A stretch of 64,000 nt of DNA from Euclidia mi (GCA_944739405.2 OX123182.2:59709183-59773182), one strand, 5' to 3'; counted from the first letter of the stretch, positions 31,201 to 42,487 are shown. The notes: a model not told the origin generated them from the letters alone. A program made the numbers and translations.

Positions 31201-32390
31201 ACGTGAATCCGCTTTTTTCATTGGATGTTTTTTATTTTACTATTTTAAATCGGTGTGAAGTTTTCACGAGTTTACTTTAAATTTGTTTAGTGAGAGTGTA
31301 TCATGTAGCAAATTGAACTGTTAAATCCCTTGAAAAAGTGCGGTGACTATTGTTTGAATTCTCTGAATGGAAACGAAACGACTCTAAATACGCCTCTAAA
31401 TTAAGGTATTAAGCCTGCTATTACGTTCGTATTACCATTCCTTTATATAGATTTGTTGTTTAAATACGCTTGTCTATATAAATACTGGTGGAATACGTAT
31501 TAATCAAGTTGAATATTGTTCGTATTATAATCTGAGCTCAAAGAGAGCAATACGCCACAAGGCGTGTACCGTAGATATTGCAGCTACTGTATATTAATAA
31601 CCATAGTCATAAGTGTCATAACAAACTATTTCGCATTGCAATCGAATTACTGCGCAGCCACTCGAACAAATATTGATACTATGAATTCATCAGCATTAAC
31701 ACATGTTGGCATTTAGTTTTATAACTTCAAGCGCATGTTTGCCACGTACTTTCCGTACGCTCAAAATTCCTGTTTACTATTACTTTTGTTAGTGAATTCA
31801 TCATGTTTACTCTAATGCGTCACAATTATGTAGCTGAAAGTGTGAGAGCTAGTGGTATTTTAAATTTTGCCGAAAATGTACACCGAAGTTCATTTGACGC
31901 TGAACTTTATATTTAAAACAAAATTATTTTGTATTTAGTTATATTTCCACACTAGGACTTTTACTTGATACCACGGTAACATCTAAGAGTCCCAGTTAGT
32001 TTATACATGTGTAGAAGAAAGTATCACTTGTGTTTCTGATTATCAATTCTAGGTAGCAGCTATGGTTTTGCATTTGTGCATTAATGTATTTCATATTCGT
32101 ATTAAAAAACATGCATAGTTTAAAATATAAGTGTATTACATACTCATATTTTAAATATCATTCTCTGCTCAATATCTTTTGCTTAGAGACAAATCCTATA
32201 CCTCATCATGAATCATATCCATTTCCATATACACTTATCGATAACCAAATAGTTCGGGAAACTTCGGCATATCTTCATGTCCGATATCCCACAATGTCTC
32301 AAAACGAAAATCCTTGATGAGTGTGTGTTGCTAATGTTGCCATATCGAACGGAGACTTGGCCGTTCACTATATTCCTCGTTCAAAAGCTC
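31201..32390. other. AT-rich stretch, nothing recognised
   Basis: No gene or repeat that I can name. A 77-codon frame (32084-32317) shows no domain. Confidence 0.5.
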
Positions 32391-32394
32391 ATAG

Positions 32395-32725
32395 TCACTC
32401 AGAAGGCAATGGAGAGAGCTATGCTCGGAGTTTCTCTGTGAGATCGAATCAGAAATGAGGTGATTCGCAGGCAAACCAAAGTCACCGACGTAGTTCTCCA
32501 AATAGTCAGGCTGAAGTGCCGAAGAAGAACCGAAGGTGGTTGGAGCAGAAAGGTTCTGTAGAGACGGCCACGCACCGTAGGTCGTAGCAGAGGTAGACCT
32601 CTTGCAAAGTGGACTGATGATCTTGTTGGGATCGTGGGCAGCGGATGTATGCGTGTGCCTCAGGATCGGTCCATGTGGAGAGGCTTGGGGAAGACCTATA
32701 TCCAGCAGTGGACGTCTTTCAGCTG
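32395..32725 (+). pseudogene. RTE-type LINE ORF2 C-terminus
   Basis: The reading is QKAMERAMLGVSL-stop-DRIRNEV, IRRQTKVTDVVLQIVRLKC, RRRTEGGWSRKVL-stop-RRPRTVG and RSRGRPLAKWTDDLVGIVGS to DRSMWRGLGKTYIQQWTSF. This matches the C-terminal end of RTE-like proteins in moths (typically ERAMLGVSLRDRIRNE, WAGHIARR, GRPxxRWTDD). The two stops are one-base changes (CGA to TGA, TGG to TAG), and the WAGHIARR region is deleted. It ends in the CCAGCAGTGG tail block. Confidence 0.8.
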
Positions 32726-32764
32726 ATGTGATGAACCAAATAGTTCATCAAACAACATCAAATC

Positions 32765-32920
32765 TTAATATAAAATCCTTGCGTTACTGACTGACTGACA
32801 GACACGCTACAGCCGAAACTATTGGGCGCAGGAAGCTGAAATATGGCATGTATGTTCCTTGGGGACCGCAGGGGTGCACTAAGAAGGGATTTCCCGAAAT
32901 TCCCACGGGATCGGGCAAAT
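32765..32920 (-). repeat. Repeat family A, copy 4 (CTAG end missing)
   Basis: TTAATATAAAATCCTTGCGT, CACGCTACAGCCGAAACTAT, GTATGTTCCTTGGGGACCGC and CACGGGATCGGGCAAA. It lies 40 bp after the RTE relic. Confidence 0.8.
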
Positions 32921-33305
32921 ATATTATATTAGTAAAATGTGTTGATTCTTGAAACACATTTACCAACATATTGATAACATTTTTATGTAAAATTAATTGG
33001 ACTTCAATTTGTGCATCTAACAAGTGGTTGTATAATTGCATCGCACAATAATAAATTAATGTCACAAAGTCGTGTAACAGCATTAGACATGACAAAAAGT
33101 TTAAAGTAAATTCATAATTGTACTACAAATTGGTTTCAGATGCAGCCATTTGTGTGCAATTTGAAAATAACTTAATTTGTTAGTGCTTATGTACTGCTAC
33201 AAAATTAAAATGAGAATTTTGTTTGTGTTTATGTTTAGATCAAAGTACATCCCGCATCGGTCACACAGTTCAGTTTTTTTTTAGAAGTTCAAAGTAGCAA
33301 CACTC

Positions 33306-33350
33306 ACGAAATATGTCCGGTAAATGGCAATAGATTCGCCCACTATTATG
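33306..33350 (+). repeat. SINE family 1 body scrap
   Basis: ATATGTCCGGTAAATGGCAA then TAGATTCGCCCACTATTA matches the TGTGCCCGGTAA...ATAGGCTCGCC block only. Confidence 0.5.
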
Positions 33351-33374
33351 GTTTGCCTAGTATTATGAGCTATG

Positions 33375-33923
33375 GGTTATATTTTTTTTTCTGCCGAACA
33401 AATTGACTCCATGCTGCCTGATGTTAAGCAGTCAGTGAAGTCCCATAGTGATGGCCATCATCCCAGCAGCCAGCATGGCATTATGGCATGATGGCCCTCA
33501 CCTTGACGGCCTTGAGTAAAGCTTTTTCACGCCCCGCTTAAAGGGACCCCGGGATCAATAAGTGGAGGGAAACACGTGGGACTGGTACAGTTCCACATCT
33601 TAATGGTACGGCAGAGATAAGAGGCGCCGAACCGTTTCGGTGCAGTGACGGTATCTGTTCTACCATGTAAGAGTGGCACCTCAACCCAGCACGTGTCGTT
33701 CGGGATAGGAAAGGAGAGGGTGGGGATTAGTTGAAAGAGCTCTTCGGAGCACTCACCGTGATAGATTCGGTAGAAGACAGCCATTGAGGCCACGTCTCTG
33801 CGTAATTGCAGTGACTCAAGAGTCTTAGTGGCCTCTGGATCCTCGATGATATGGACAGCACGCCGCTGCAACCTATCGAGGGCGTCCCAATAAGTACTGA
33901 GCGGAGCCATTCCAAAGGTGAGA
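33375..33923 (-). pseudogene. LINE C second copy, C-terminus, cut by the assembly gap
   Basis: The minus strand reads LDRLQRRAVHIIEDPEATKT, LESLQLRRDVASMAVFYRIY, HGECSEELFQLI and KRFGASYLCRTIKMWNC, closely following the relic at 21457-21915. The 3' UTR blocks (CTGCCTGATGTTAAGCAGTC, CTTTTTCACGCCCCGCTTA) are shared. Frames are broken in the last 60 codons. The N-terminal side runs into the run of N. Confidence 0.8.
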
Positions 33924-34123
33924 NNNNNNNNNNNNNNNNNNNNNNNNNNNNNNNNNNNNNNNNNNNNNNNNNNNNNNNNNNNNNNNNNNNNNNNNNNNNN
34001 NNNNNNNNNNNNNNNNNNNNNNNNNNNNNNNNNNNNNNNNNNNNNNNNNNNNNNNNNNNNNNNNNNNNNNNNNNNNNNNNNNNNNNNNNNNNNNNNNNNN
34101 NNNNNNNNNNNNNNNNNNNNNNN
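33924..34123. other. Assembly gap of 200 N
   Basis: Exactly 200 N. The round size suggests a placeholder and not a measured length. The gap starts inside LINE C. Confidence 0.98.
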
Positions 34124-35885
34124 CACTAATATAAAAGTTGCTTATTGGGGCAATAAACAGACATTTTCTTTATAATAAGTTGCAAAATCAATAAGCAAAA
34201 AAAATTACTGGAAATTTTTATCGTATAAGTAAGTATTTTTATAGCGGAACTCACTTCACGGTTCTTAGTAATGTTTTACTGTACTACAATATCTACGAAG
34301 TTATTGTGAATTCTGCCAACGCAGAAACATCACGTATACTGCTCAACACAACCACATGAGTTTATTTAATCATGTGACACAACGGTGTTAGTCTCGTTTT
34401 TATTTCCAAAAGGATTTTTTGCGTAGTGTATTCCCCTTCACAGGCGAGCTTGACACAAAAACTGCGTTTTTTTTTTCTTTTTATCAGCCTACATTTAAGC
34501 GAGTCGGTTAAATGCTGCAAATGTTTCTCCTTTATTATTGCTTATTAAAATACTTTAGACGTTTTAATTTGGTACTGGTTAAATTATTATAAGCTAGCGC
34601 GCTTTACCGTTTTAAAACTAGGTGTATCAATATTTTTTCTAATGGCATAAGCCATAACTGACTAAGACTAATTCACAGATGATATTCAACTAGTCTGATA
34701 TTTTGAAATGACAATTAATCATTAGAAAATTTTAATGAAACCAAAGTTATACCATTCCACCTACAATTTTAATGCTTTATATTACTGACTTTTGAAAACT
34801 ATAAAATAAAATGAAATGAACATTTATAACGTTATTATGAATAATCACATTACATTCCACCTAATATTCATGTTGGTATATCTTATATGATTAAATAGGC
34901 TTTCTTTTGCATTTTGTCAACTCTCATACAAAGGTACTAGTGAAATTCTATAAAGCCCTAGTGACGTCAGTTTCAAGATTTTTTGTGTGTTTAGTGGTTC
35001 CCATCTATAAACCGAGAGTGACTGATGCGCTTAACTACGCGAATTTTTAGATTCGTATGGCCGCTATTTTTCATCTCAAAAAGCCTCCCATTATGCCAAA
35101 CCATCTTAAAATTAACTAAATGATTATTTTTCTTAAATAGACCGAATGAACAAAAGGCTTCATTCTACTCTCTTTTTCAGGCTATTTGATTAAAAATCGT
35201 CTGGTAAAAATGTTAGTCTTTTAGGTTTTCTAATTTTTGTCCCTACTTTTGCCTCTTATGTCCAATTTTTTTCTCTTTGGTTTTGTTTACATTGTGTAGG
35301 TACGTCAGAAAATGTTATATTTAATAACAAACTCATCGCAACACGCTTAGTTTAAAAAAGGCAGACGGGTAATAGCTTAGTAACACATAGGTTAGAAAAC
35401 AAACTGCTGCTCAAACGGTCTGTATTAACGGTGCGGACTTTCAAAGTGGCGTGCGTATTATTTTATAGCCTGTTGTCCATATTTTATAGTGTTTATTTCA
35501 AAATCAGTGCAATTTGAAACAAATACTATAAAAATTTGGGCAACGCAGAATTTCTACAGATATTTCAGCCTCTTTAGCGAAATCTCCTTCTTTACTGAGA
35601 CTTGTGTAATTCAATGCACCCACTGTCCAAACATTATTCTTTACTATTTTGGGTGATGATAATAACATGTTAGTCAGTACAGAAATTTTATGTGTATGAT
35701 TGTGATGCTAATGATATAAATCGCTAACCTCATTAGACAGAATGTAAAGATCTGTTTTATTATATCGAATCAGATTAAACTACCAATATTTTATATATTT
35801 TAAAGGCAACAAGTAGCGCAAGTATAAATATTTAAATTGCGGTACTTCGGTAGTAATCTCTTACGGCAAGCAAGCCAAACAAGCA
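34124..35885. other. AT-rich stretch, nothing recognised
   Basis: No coding region, RNA or repeat that I can support. Short reverse-strand codons around 35640-35560 (NVWTVGALNYTSLSKEGDFA) look faintly like a LINE endonuclease start but are too short to call. Confidence 0.5.
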
Positions 35886-35889
35886 GTCC

Positions 35890-38800
35890 GACTCTTCTTT
35901 ACCAATCTATTTCTTTATTTATTTCTTTACGCACAAACATGGTGTACAAAGGTGGACATAATGCCATAAGGCATTCTCTACCTGTCAACCTTAAGGTGGT
36001 GCAGAGATAACAGTGGTAGGTGCATTTTACTATATAATTTACTATATAAACATGACAATAATTATATATATCATAGGGATATAATACATACAAAATATAT
36101 AGTTCTATAAATACATACTTATACATAGATCTATAAACACGTTCATATACATAAATACTTATAATAATGGATGAGATTCATGTGCTGATTACTTCAATCT
36201 CTCAAAAAGAAGCTCTCGAACTTTAATTTCGAATGGATAATGGTTGGTGGACAATCTGATTTCAGGAGGGAGTGTATTCCATAAAATAATAGACTGCGCA
36301 ACAAAGGAAGAGTTAATGAACCCGGTAGTATGACTGGGGCAAGCAAGAAGAAGATTATGAGAAGAACGAAGATCTCTCTCATGGATAAAAGATATATATT
36401 GGAAGTGTGAGGTGAGATAAGTCGGAGGGGAAGGGGACTTGAGAATAGAGAAGATATAGTAAGAGCACGCAAATACCGGCGTTGACGAATTGGTAACCCT
36501 CTAATTTGGGAACGATAAGTGGAGTCGTGGTCATACTTACGAAGATTGTAAATGAATCTAATGCAGTTATTGAGAAGTCGGTCTTACTTATTGAGATGTT
36601 TTGCATTCAGGTCCTAATATCACATATCACCATAGTCGATTATGAGAAATATTAAAGCCTGCACAAGCTTTGTCTTGGTCTTGGAAGGAAGGAAATTCTT
36701 GAAGCGTATAGTGCTCTAAGAGTTCCAGTGACCCTCTGACTAACATTAGTCACCTGCGCTTGCCAATCGAGAGTGAAACCCGATGTACAGGCTTAGGTCT
36801 CTTATGATGAATAACCAAGCCATTAAACATTACAGGAGGTAGAGTTTTCATTTCTAATCTATGCAATAAGCGGTGACTGCCTACAGTAATGGCCTGACAC
36901 TTCGCTGGATTAACTTCTAAGCCAAATTTATCACACCAGTCCATCATTGATTCAAGGTCCCTATTTATGAAAGCAATGGCAACTGTTACATCATCCACCC
37001 TCGCGTAGGAGTACAACTGCAAATCGTCAGCATAAAGATGATACGAACATCGAAGATATAGAGTTTTTGTTTTTGTTTTTCGTGTGAGTGTGTGGCCAAC
37101 TCTAGTGTCGGAGTTTTCAGACCGCCCGAAGGCCTCCGACGTGGCCTAACAATTCTTATCCTGAGATAAGAACCGGGACCGACAGCTTTACGTGCCCTCC
37201 GAAGCACGGTAGCGCTCAGATGTAAATGCCACACTTGGTCACCCATCCAAGTGGCGACCTGTGCAAGCGTTGCTTAACTTTGCCGATCTGTTACGAACGG
37301 AAAGCCAAGTCTCGCTATGAGCGCTACATATAGCGTTAAAAATTTAATGAAAATAGAGAATAGTAAAGGAGAGAGGATGCCACCCTGAGAAACACCAGTG
37401 CTAATGATTCGCCATCTTGATGTAGTTTCATCACAGTGAACAGACTGTTGGCGTTCCTGAAGATAACTTGAGAACCATTCTTATGCATTGGGCGAGATCA
37501 TGAGATGGGAGAGGATCGATAGAAGGATATTGTGACTGACGGTGTTGAAAGCGTTAGAGATGTCGACCAAGGTTAGCACAGTGACCTTAGTGTCCTCCAT
37601 ACCTGTCCTGACATCGCCAGTAACTTTGAGGAAAGCAGAAGTCGTGCTATGACCTGGCCTGAAGCCGGATTGCAGTGGACTGAGCAAGTTGTTTTGGTAC
37701 ACAAATTGAGACAACTGCTTATGTACTCAGGCTTCAAGCACTTTGGATAGGAAGGGCAGAATAGAGATTGGATGAAAATGGTTAAGGAGAGAAGGGTTCG
37801 TTATCTTAGGAAGTGGTATAAGTAACAAAGGCATTACACCACTGGGAGGGGAAAGTGCCACTATCAAGTGAAAAATTTAAAATGTGGTTTATAGGGAGGA
37901 TGAGATGATCGAGAATCGGGATGATCATGCGGCGGCTGATAGTATCAAACCCCACAGCGTTGGATTTTATGGATAACAAAATCTTCTTGATCTCACCAAA
38001 TGCAATTGGAGAAAATTAAAAGCAATTTATTCAATTTATTCAAACCAATTTTAAGACGGGGAAGCCCAGCAATGTAATCAACTGTAAGATGCCTGGTTTG
38101 ATGATCAAGTTGAGAAGTACTTGTGAAATGGTTATTTATATCATCTAAACCAATCGTGAAATGAGGAGTTGTGTGTTGCTGTTTGCCAATACCTAGGGTC
38201 CCAAGGTACTTCCAGATACTAGCAGAGGAAGAAGAATTAATACCGTCGAAAATATGGTGGCGTTTAGCGTTGCATATCATCTGATTACACCGATTCCTTG
38301 CAGTTTAGTATAGACTCCAGTTCTCGTCAGACCGCTCCTTTTTGAACTTCCGAAAAGCTCGATCTTGGCGCCTCGTGGCCATTTGAATGCCCCTGGTAAG
38401 CCAAGAAGTGGGAAGACGTTTTAATTTAACTCTTCTGATAGAAGCATGTTGATCATAAAGACCGCATAGCGTTTTGTCTACGGTGTTGGCTGCTAACAGA
38501 GAAGACCAATCAAGCTCAGCAGCATCCTCTTGCAGCTTCTCTCTATACATACGCCCAAAACAACGCATGTGCAGAACCATAAGACGAGGTTTAGGAGGTT
38601 TAAGGTGATAGGATAGGAAGATGAGATTGTGATGGTAGCAAGGTATTGGCCATGGGATGGGGCTGAGGTGATAATCCAGTCTAACCAGGTGTCTACACCT
38701 TCGGTGTTGTGGTGAGTGGGTTCGAGAGGAAGAGTGTGTAGACCGGCAAACTCAATTAATTTGAGAAGGTTATGAGAGCGAGACGAATTGATGGCTAGGA

Positions 38801-39051
38801 GGTCTGTGTTGAAATCTCCCATGATAATTTATTATGGTGTGCATGTTCCGACCCTAAAGATTCCAGAATCGATTCGAGACTGGAGAAGTAATTAACGCAG
38901 GGAGGACAGTAAACGGTTTTCGCTCCACTGACTCTCTAGTATCTCTTCCTGGTGCATGGTGTTGCAGGTGCATGTACACAATAATTACAAAACAATTTCT
39001 TATAGGAAAAACTAAACGTAATTGAAACTGGGCAAAAAAAAATCTACTCAT
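35890..39051 (-). pseudogene. LINE D: Jockey-like ORF2 with endonuclease and RT
   Basis: On the minus strand from 39051: a few endonuclease codons, then MGDFNTDLLAINSSRSHNLL and LPLEPTHHNTEGVDTWLDWI (APE-type endonuclease, 38822-38640); linker SWLTRGIQMATRRQDRAFRK; RT fingers LLSPLQSGFRPGHSTTSAFL; palm VLTLVDISNAFNTVSHNILL (first catalytic Asp); YADDLQLYSYA interrupted just upstream by a 5S-like SINE; DWCDKFGLEVNPAKCQAITV (thumb); and the C-terminus with CIRFIYNLRKYDHDSTYRSQ, LPIRQRRYLRAL and IILWNTLPPEIRLSTNHYPF. Several frameshifts and stops break it. The 5' half, including ORF1, is absent. The 3' UTR reaches about 35890. Confidence 0.85.
37062..37327 (-). repeat. 5S rRNA-like SINE (SINE3 type) inserted in LINE D
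   Basis: On the minus strand the 5' third reads GATCGGCAAAGTTAAGCAAC followed by ACTTGGATGGGTGACC, which matches the internal promoter region of eukaryotic 5S rRNA (GATCACCGAAGTTAAGCAAC and TTGGATGGGTGACC), including the A box and C box. The body is unrelated (CGGTCCCGGTTCTTATCTCA, GGAGGCCTTCGGGCGGTC), and the 3' end is A-rich (ACGAAAAACAAAAACAAAAA). It is flanked by ATATAG at 37056-37061 and 37328-37333. A 5S-type head, foreign body, A-rich tail and TSD define a pol III-driven retroposon. It is not a functional 5S gene, because the 5S 5' end and the 3' quarter are not conserved. Confidence 0.8.
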
Positions 39052-39193
39052 AGAGTACGAAGAGAATGAAACATGTCTTTAAATCAAGGCCGTTGATTAT
39101 GGACTTACAAGCAACTAGGTCGTTAGTTCATAATTATGTGCACTGATTTCTAACAATAGTTTGGCACAAGACCGCAACTTCGAATCATATTAA

Positions 39194-40171
39194 CCCGGGG
39201 TCATGGGGGTGGAAAGGTGATAAAATGACGTTGGGGTGGGTCACAGACCCGTTTATTAGATACTAGAGGACGCCAGCAGCTACGCCAGCATTTTTTTTAA
39301 ATTTACCCGTTTTGGCCGATCCCGTGGGAATTTCAGGAAATCCCTTCTTAGTGCATCCCTACGGTCCCCAAGGAACATACATGCCAAATTTCAGCTTCCT
39401 GCGCCCAATAGTTTCGGCTGTAGCGTGTCTGTCAGTCAGTCAGTAACGCAAGGATTTTATATATTAAGATTAGTTATTTCAATACTTTATTAATGAAAAA
39501 GATTATATTCATTAGTGTTCAGTTTTTTAGGTATTTATGTAAATAAATAAAAGAAAATATTATATTATATCATGTTTTAATCAGGTTTAATGGACCATTT
39601 AAAAATAAACGACAAATGTTAACAAAATCTTTCCCTTCTACTTAAATGTTACACTTTTATTAATTAACAATCAGTCTTAATATTTTAATGTCACTTATTT
39701 GTAGTAAACTAGATTATCTCTAAAAAAAGCCGTGAAAAAAGACACTTGTAAAATTGACAGTATATTATGCTCTCATTCTTCGTCTTCTCGGTCCATTTTT
39801 TACTAGGTACCTACAAAAAACACAAATAAAATACTTTGAAATGTATATAAGCAACTTAAATCGAATACAAGAACAAACAAAAACAAATACAAAAGCATAA
39901 ATACACAGTAAACAACTAAAATAATATGTAAACAAAATGGCGCGAAATTGTTACACTACCTGCGGGGATGGGTCTCACATACCTTTTTGAAATTGGTGCA
40001 CGTATAACTCCCACTACCGCTGCCTCACGTCTAATGTGTTACCTGCGACGCATAGATCAACTCAACAGTTCTAGCTACTAAGAAGAGCGGCAAAGTCGCA
40101 CGCATAGTAAGTGAACTACAAGCGAAACAAAATGTTACGGGTCTCACAGACCCAACCCCCATGACGCTGGG
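39194..40171. mobile_element. piggyBac-type non-autonomous element, TTAA-flanked
   Basis: TTAA at 39190-39193 and 40172-40175 flank ends CCCGGGGTCATGGGGGT and, on the reverse strand, CCCAGCGTCATGGGGGT. Subterminal GGGTCACAGACCCG (left) and GGGTCTCACAGACCC (right) also mirror each other. There is no transposase frame. A family A repeat (39263-39465) is inserted near the left end, so the original element was about 775 bp. Confidence 0.85.
39263..39465 (+). repeat. Repeat family A, copy 5
   Basis: CTAGAGGACGCCAGCAGCTA, CCGTTTTGGCCGATCCCG, GGTCCCCAAGGAACATACAT, CCAATAGTTTCGGCTGTAGC, (GTCA)n, AACGCAAGGATTTTATATA. This well-preserved copy lies inside the TTAA element. Confidence 0.85.
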
Positions 40172-40345
40172 TTAACCGGGCCGCTAGAAAGCTGGGAAAC
40201 GTGATTTTTAGAATTTTCATTTTAATGAAAGTCACAAGCAGTCTAGAACTGTACCCGACAAAACGATGATAGACTGCGATATCATAGTTCAAAGATCAGA
40301 CTTTATTTTAAAAGTATTACATTTTTAATTTAATACCAACCCGTT

Positions 40346-40432
40346 TGGCCAGCGTGGTATAGTAGGCCAATTTCTCCTTCCAAAGGAGAGGCTTAGTCCA
40401 GCAGAGGACTGTTAAAGGCTGATGATGATATT
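40346..40432 (+). repeat. RTE-type tail fragment
   Basis: TTTGGCCAGCGTGGTATAGT, CCTTCCAAAGGAGAGGCTTA, GTCCAGCAGAGGACTG and GATGATGAT match the 3' end shared by RTE LINEs and SINE family 2. Confidence 0.65.
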
Positions 40433-40675
40433 TTTAAGAATTTTCATGATTTGTTATCCAGCCAGTTGCAAAGTGTATGTTAGATTTAAAAAAATGTATT
40501 TTGCTTTATGAATCTTGATCGTATATTATCTAGACAGCTCCAAAGTGTTAGTAAAAATTGTAGTGCTCGTGCCTTTCAAATAATCTGACGATTACGGCTG
40601 TATTGTCTCTGTTGTAGGTAGTGTGTAATATAAAATACTTATGCAAATGATGTGGTGACGGTTTATTCATTACCT

Positions 40676-41070
40676 ACTAGCGGCCCGTCCCGGGTTCGCA
40701 CGGGTGGCTATTAAATAAAGCCTAATATGTTACTCAGAGATAATTATGCATTATAGTGGTATAAGATTTTCTGTAATCGGTCTAGGACTTTTAGTTTATT
40801 CGTTCCAAACGTAATATATAAATATTTCCTCTTGATTATATTAGAAAATATTTAGATAATAATTAATGCGAGTTTAGTATGTTTTGCTGATTGCATACCT
40901 AAACAAATGTACATTTGCTCAATTTACCTGAGCAGAAACATCGTTGTAACGAAATGATAATTATATGCCAATACAATATCATAATTAGAAGTAATGATCT
41001 CTGCAGACAAATCAAACGATTAGGTAATTAAATATTGATTTCAATGCGATTTGCACCGGAAATTTGAATT
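40676..41070 (+). repeat. LINE tail-like repeat
   Basis: CTAGCGGCCCGTCCCGGGTT followed by CGCACGGGTGGC resembles the start of a widespread insect repeat (GCGGCCCGCCCCGGCTTCGCACGGG). The 3' limit is obscured by the LTR element inserted at 41075. Confidence 0.5.
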
Positions 41071-41074
41071 GAAC

Positions 41075-41272
41075 TGTAGGGGTTAATAGATATTGTTGTG
41101 TGAAGGAATAAATAATCCGAAATAGGCAAAGATAAATATGCTTTACTGGTACCAGCTTAATATAAATACAGTGTATATAAGTACGACCTAACTAAATGCG
41201 GGCGGGAAGACGACTGCCGCGCTGCGCTAACACAATAGCCTTGTATATTTTGTAGCGTCAGCAGCCGCTACA
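41075..41272 (-). repeat. LTR (3' LTR in element orientation)
   Basis: 198 bp, TG...CA type. It is preceded, in element sense, by the polypurine run AAAGGGAGAATAT at about 41273-41285. Confidence 0.88.
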
Positions 41273-42285
41273 ATATTCTCCCTTTATTAAAAAGAAAACT
41301 AAACATTTTACAATTTAACAATACTAGAGATCAATATTAACACAGGTATAAAAAATTAACAACATAAAATAATAAGGAGTAACTTCTGCTAGCGCTCGCG
41401 AATCGCGTCACATCATTAACATGTATCGAGTTACCGAGCGCTAGTTCTGAGAACACAAACTAAGCAAAACACTGTAGCGTAGTGATTCAATATGTGGCGC
41501 ATTATAACTATAAACTATGATAATCTATTTTTAGAACGTATGATTTACTTTAATTTAGAACACGATAATTACACCAATGCCGTTAAACTTCTTTTGCTCT
41601 TCGTAAGCCGCTTGTACAGAGAGCTGGTCGTACGAAGAAGCAAATACGTTTCATCCATCCTGCCAGCGATCTTCACTATGCCGGGCCGTGATGAGGGACG
41701 ACAGGGTGCGCTATCCAACACTGAGTGGTATCCATCTTCGCTTCCAAGTGTGATCAGCTGCTTCGACGCGTGCACTGTCCCGTAGAGTGCCACCGCCGCG
41801 CCGGTCCCGTGTCGTTCAGTTACCTCGTAGTACCTATGCTGCGTATTGTTCGTCTTGGTGCGGAATGCTGCCTCGCCGCCAAGGTGCAATACGCCTTACG
41901 CCTTGTGCCTCGACGTACGCACTGTCCTGCAGAGTGCCGTCGTCCTACAGAGTGCCGCCGCCGTCGTATGCCGCTCCGGTATTCTCTTGCTGCCCATATT
42001 GCCGTAGTCGCTGTTGTCGGCAAATCGTCGTGTTGCATGCTTCATAAGTTCCACGTGTCCTGACTCTGGTGTTCGCCGCAGTTAGGTCGTCAGCCCTTTC
42101 GGTCGTAGTAAAAAGGGCGAGTCGTCTCCCATGAGTCCAGGTTGTCTCCGTGTCCAGGCTGCTTGTCTGAGCGCTGTTGCCACGCTGCACATGCGTTTAT
42201 TTGATTCCGCTGACCATGTGCACGTGCGTCGATGCCGCGTTGCAGAAGCTGCTGAAGGTTGCGTTTTCTTTGTAGGGGTCACCAA

Positions 42286-42487
42286 TGTAGGGGTTAATAG
42301 ATATTGTTGTGTGAAGGAATAAATAATCCGAAATAGGCAAAGATAAATATGCTGTACTGGTACCAGCTTAATATAAATACAGTGTATATAAGTACGACCT
42401 AACTAAATGCGGGCGGGAAGACGACTGCCGCGCTGCGCTTATACAATAGCGCGCCTTGTATATTTTGTAGCGTCAGCAGCCGCTACA
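42286..42487 (-). repeat. LTR (5' LTR in element orientation)
   Basis: 202 bp. It is followed, in element sense, by TTGGTGACCCC. A partial echo TGTAGGGGT lies at 42271, just outside the LTR start as read on the plus strand. Confidence 0.88.

Larger units (their letters stand above)
41075..42487 (-). mobile_element. Short LTR retrotransposon (non-autonomous), 5-bp TSD
   Basis: Two direct repeats of ~200 bp (41075-41272 and 42286-42487) begin TGTAGGGGTTAATAG and end GCAGCCGCTACA on the plus strand. They are near-identical, and the right one has a 4-bp GCGC addition near 42450. TGAAC lies on both sides (41070-41074, 42488-42492). The element reads on the minus strand: next to the LTR at 42286 is TTGGTGACCCC, like the primer site of many insect Gypsy/BEL elements, and next to the LTR at 41272 is the purine run AAAGGGAGAATAT. 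The ~1-kb interior is GC-rich, with only broken short frames and no recognisable gag, protease, RT or integrase. It is therefore a deletion derivative or TRIM/LARD-like element. Superfamily is uncertain (Gypsy or BEL). Confidence 0.88.

Noticed and set aside
33527..34126. Minus-strand frame of 199 codons through the gap
   Set aside because: A third of it is N. The real coding part is the LINE C relic ending at 33923.
37230..37310. 5S rRNA gene
   Set aside because: Only the internal promoter half resembles 5S; the ends of the 120-nt gene are not there and a foreign body follows. It is better explained as a 5S-headed SINE.
42082..42285. Minus-strand frame beginning at the LTR element primer site
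   Set aside because: Its GTG start lies inside the primer-binding-like TTGGTGACCCC. The peptide shows no gag features, and neighbouring GC-rich frames are equally open.
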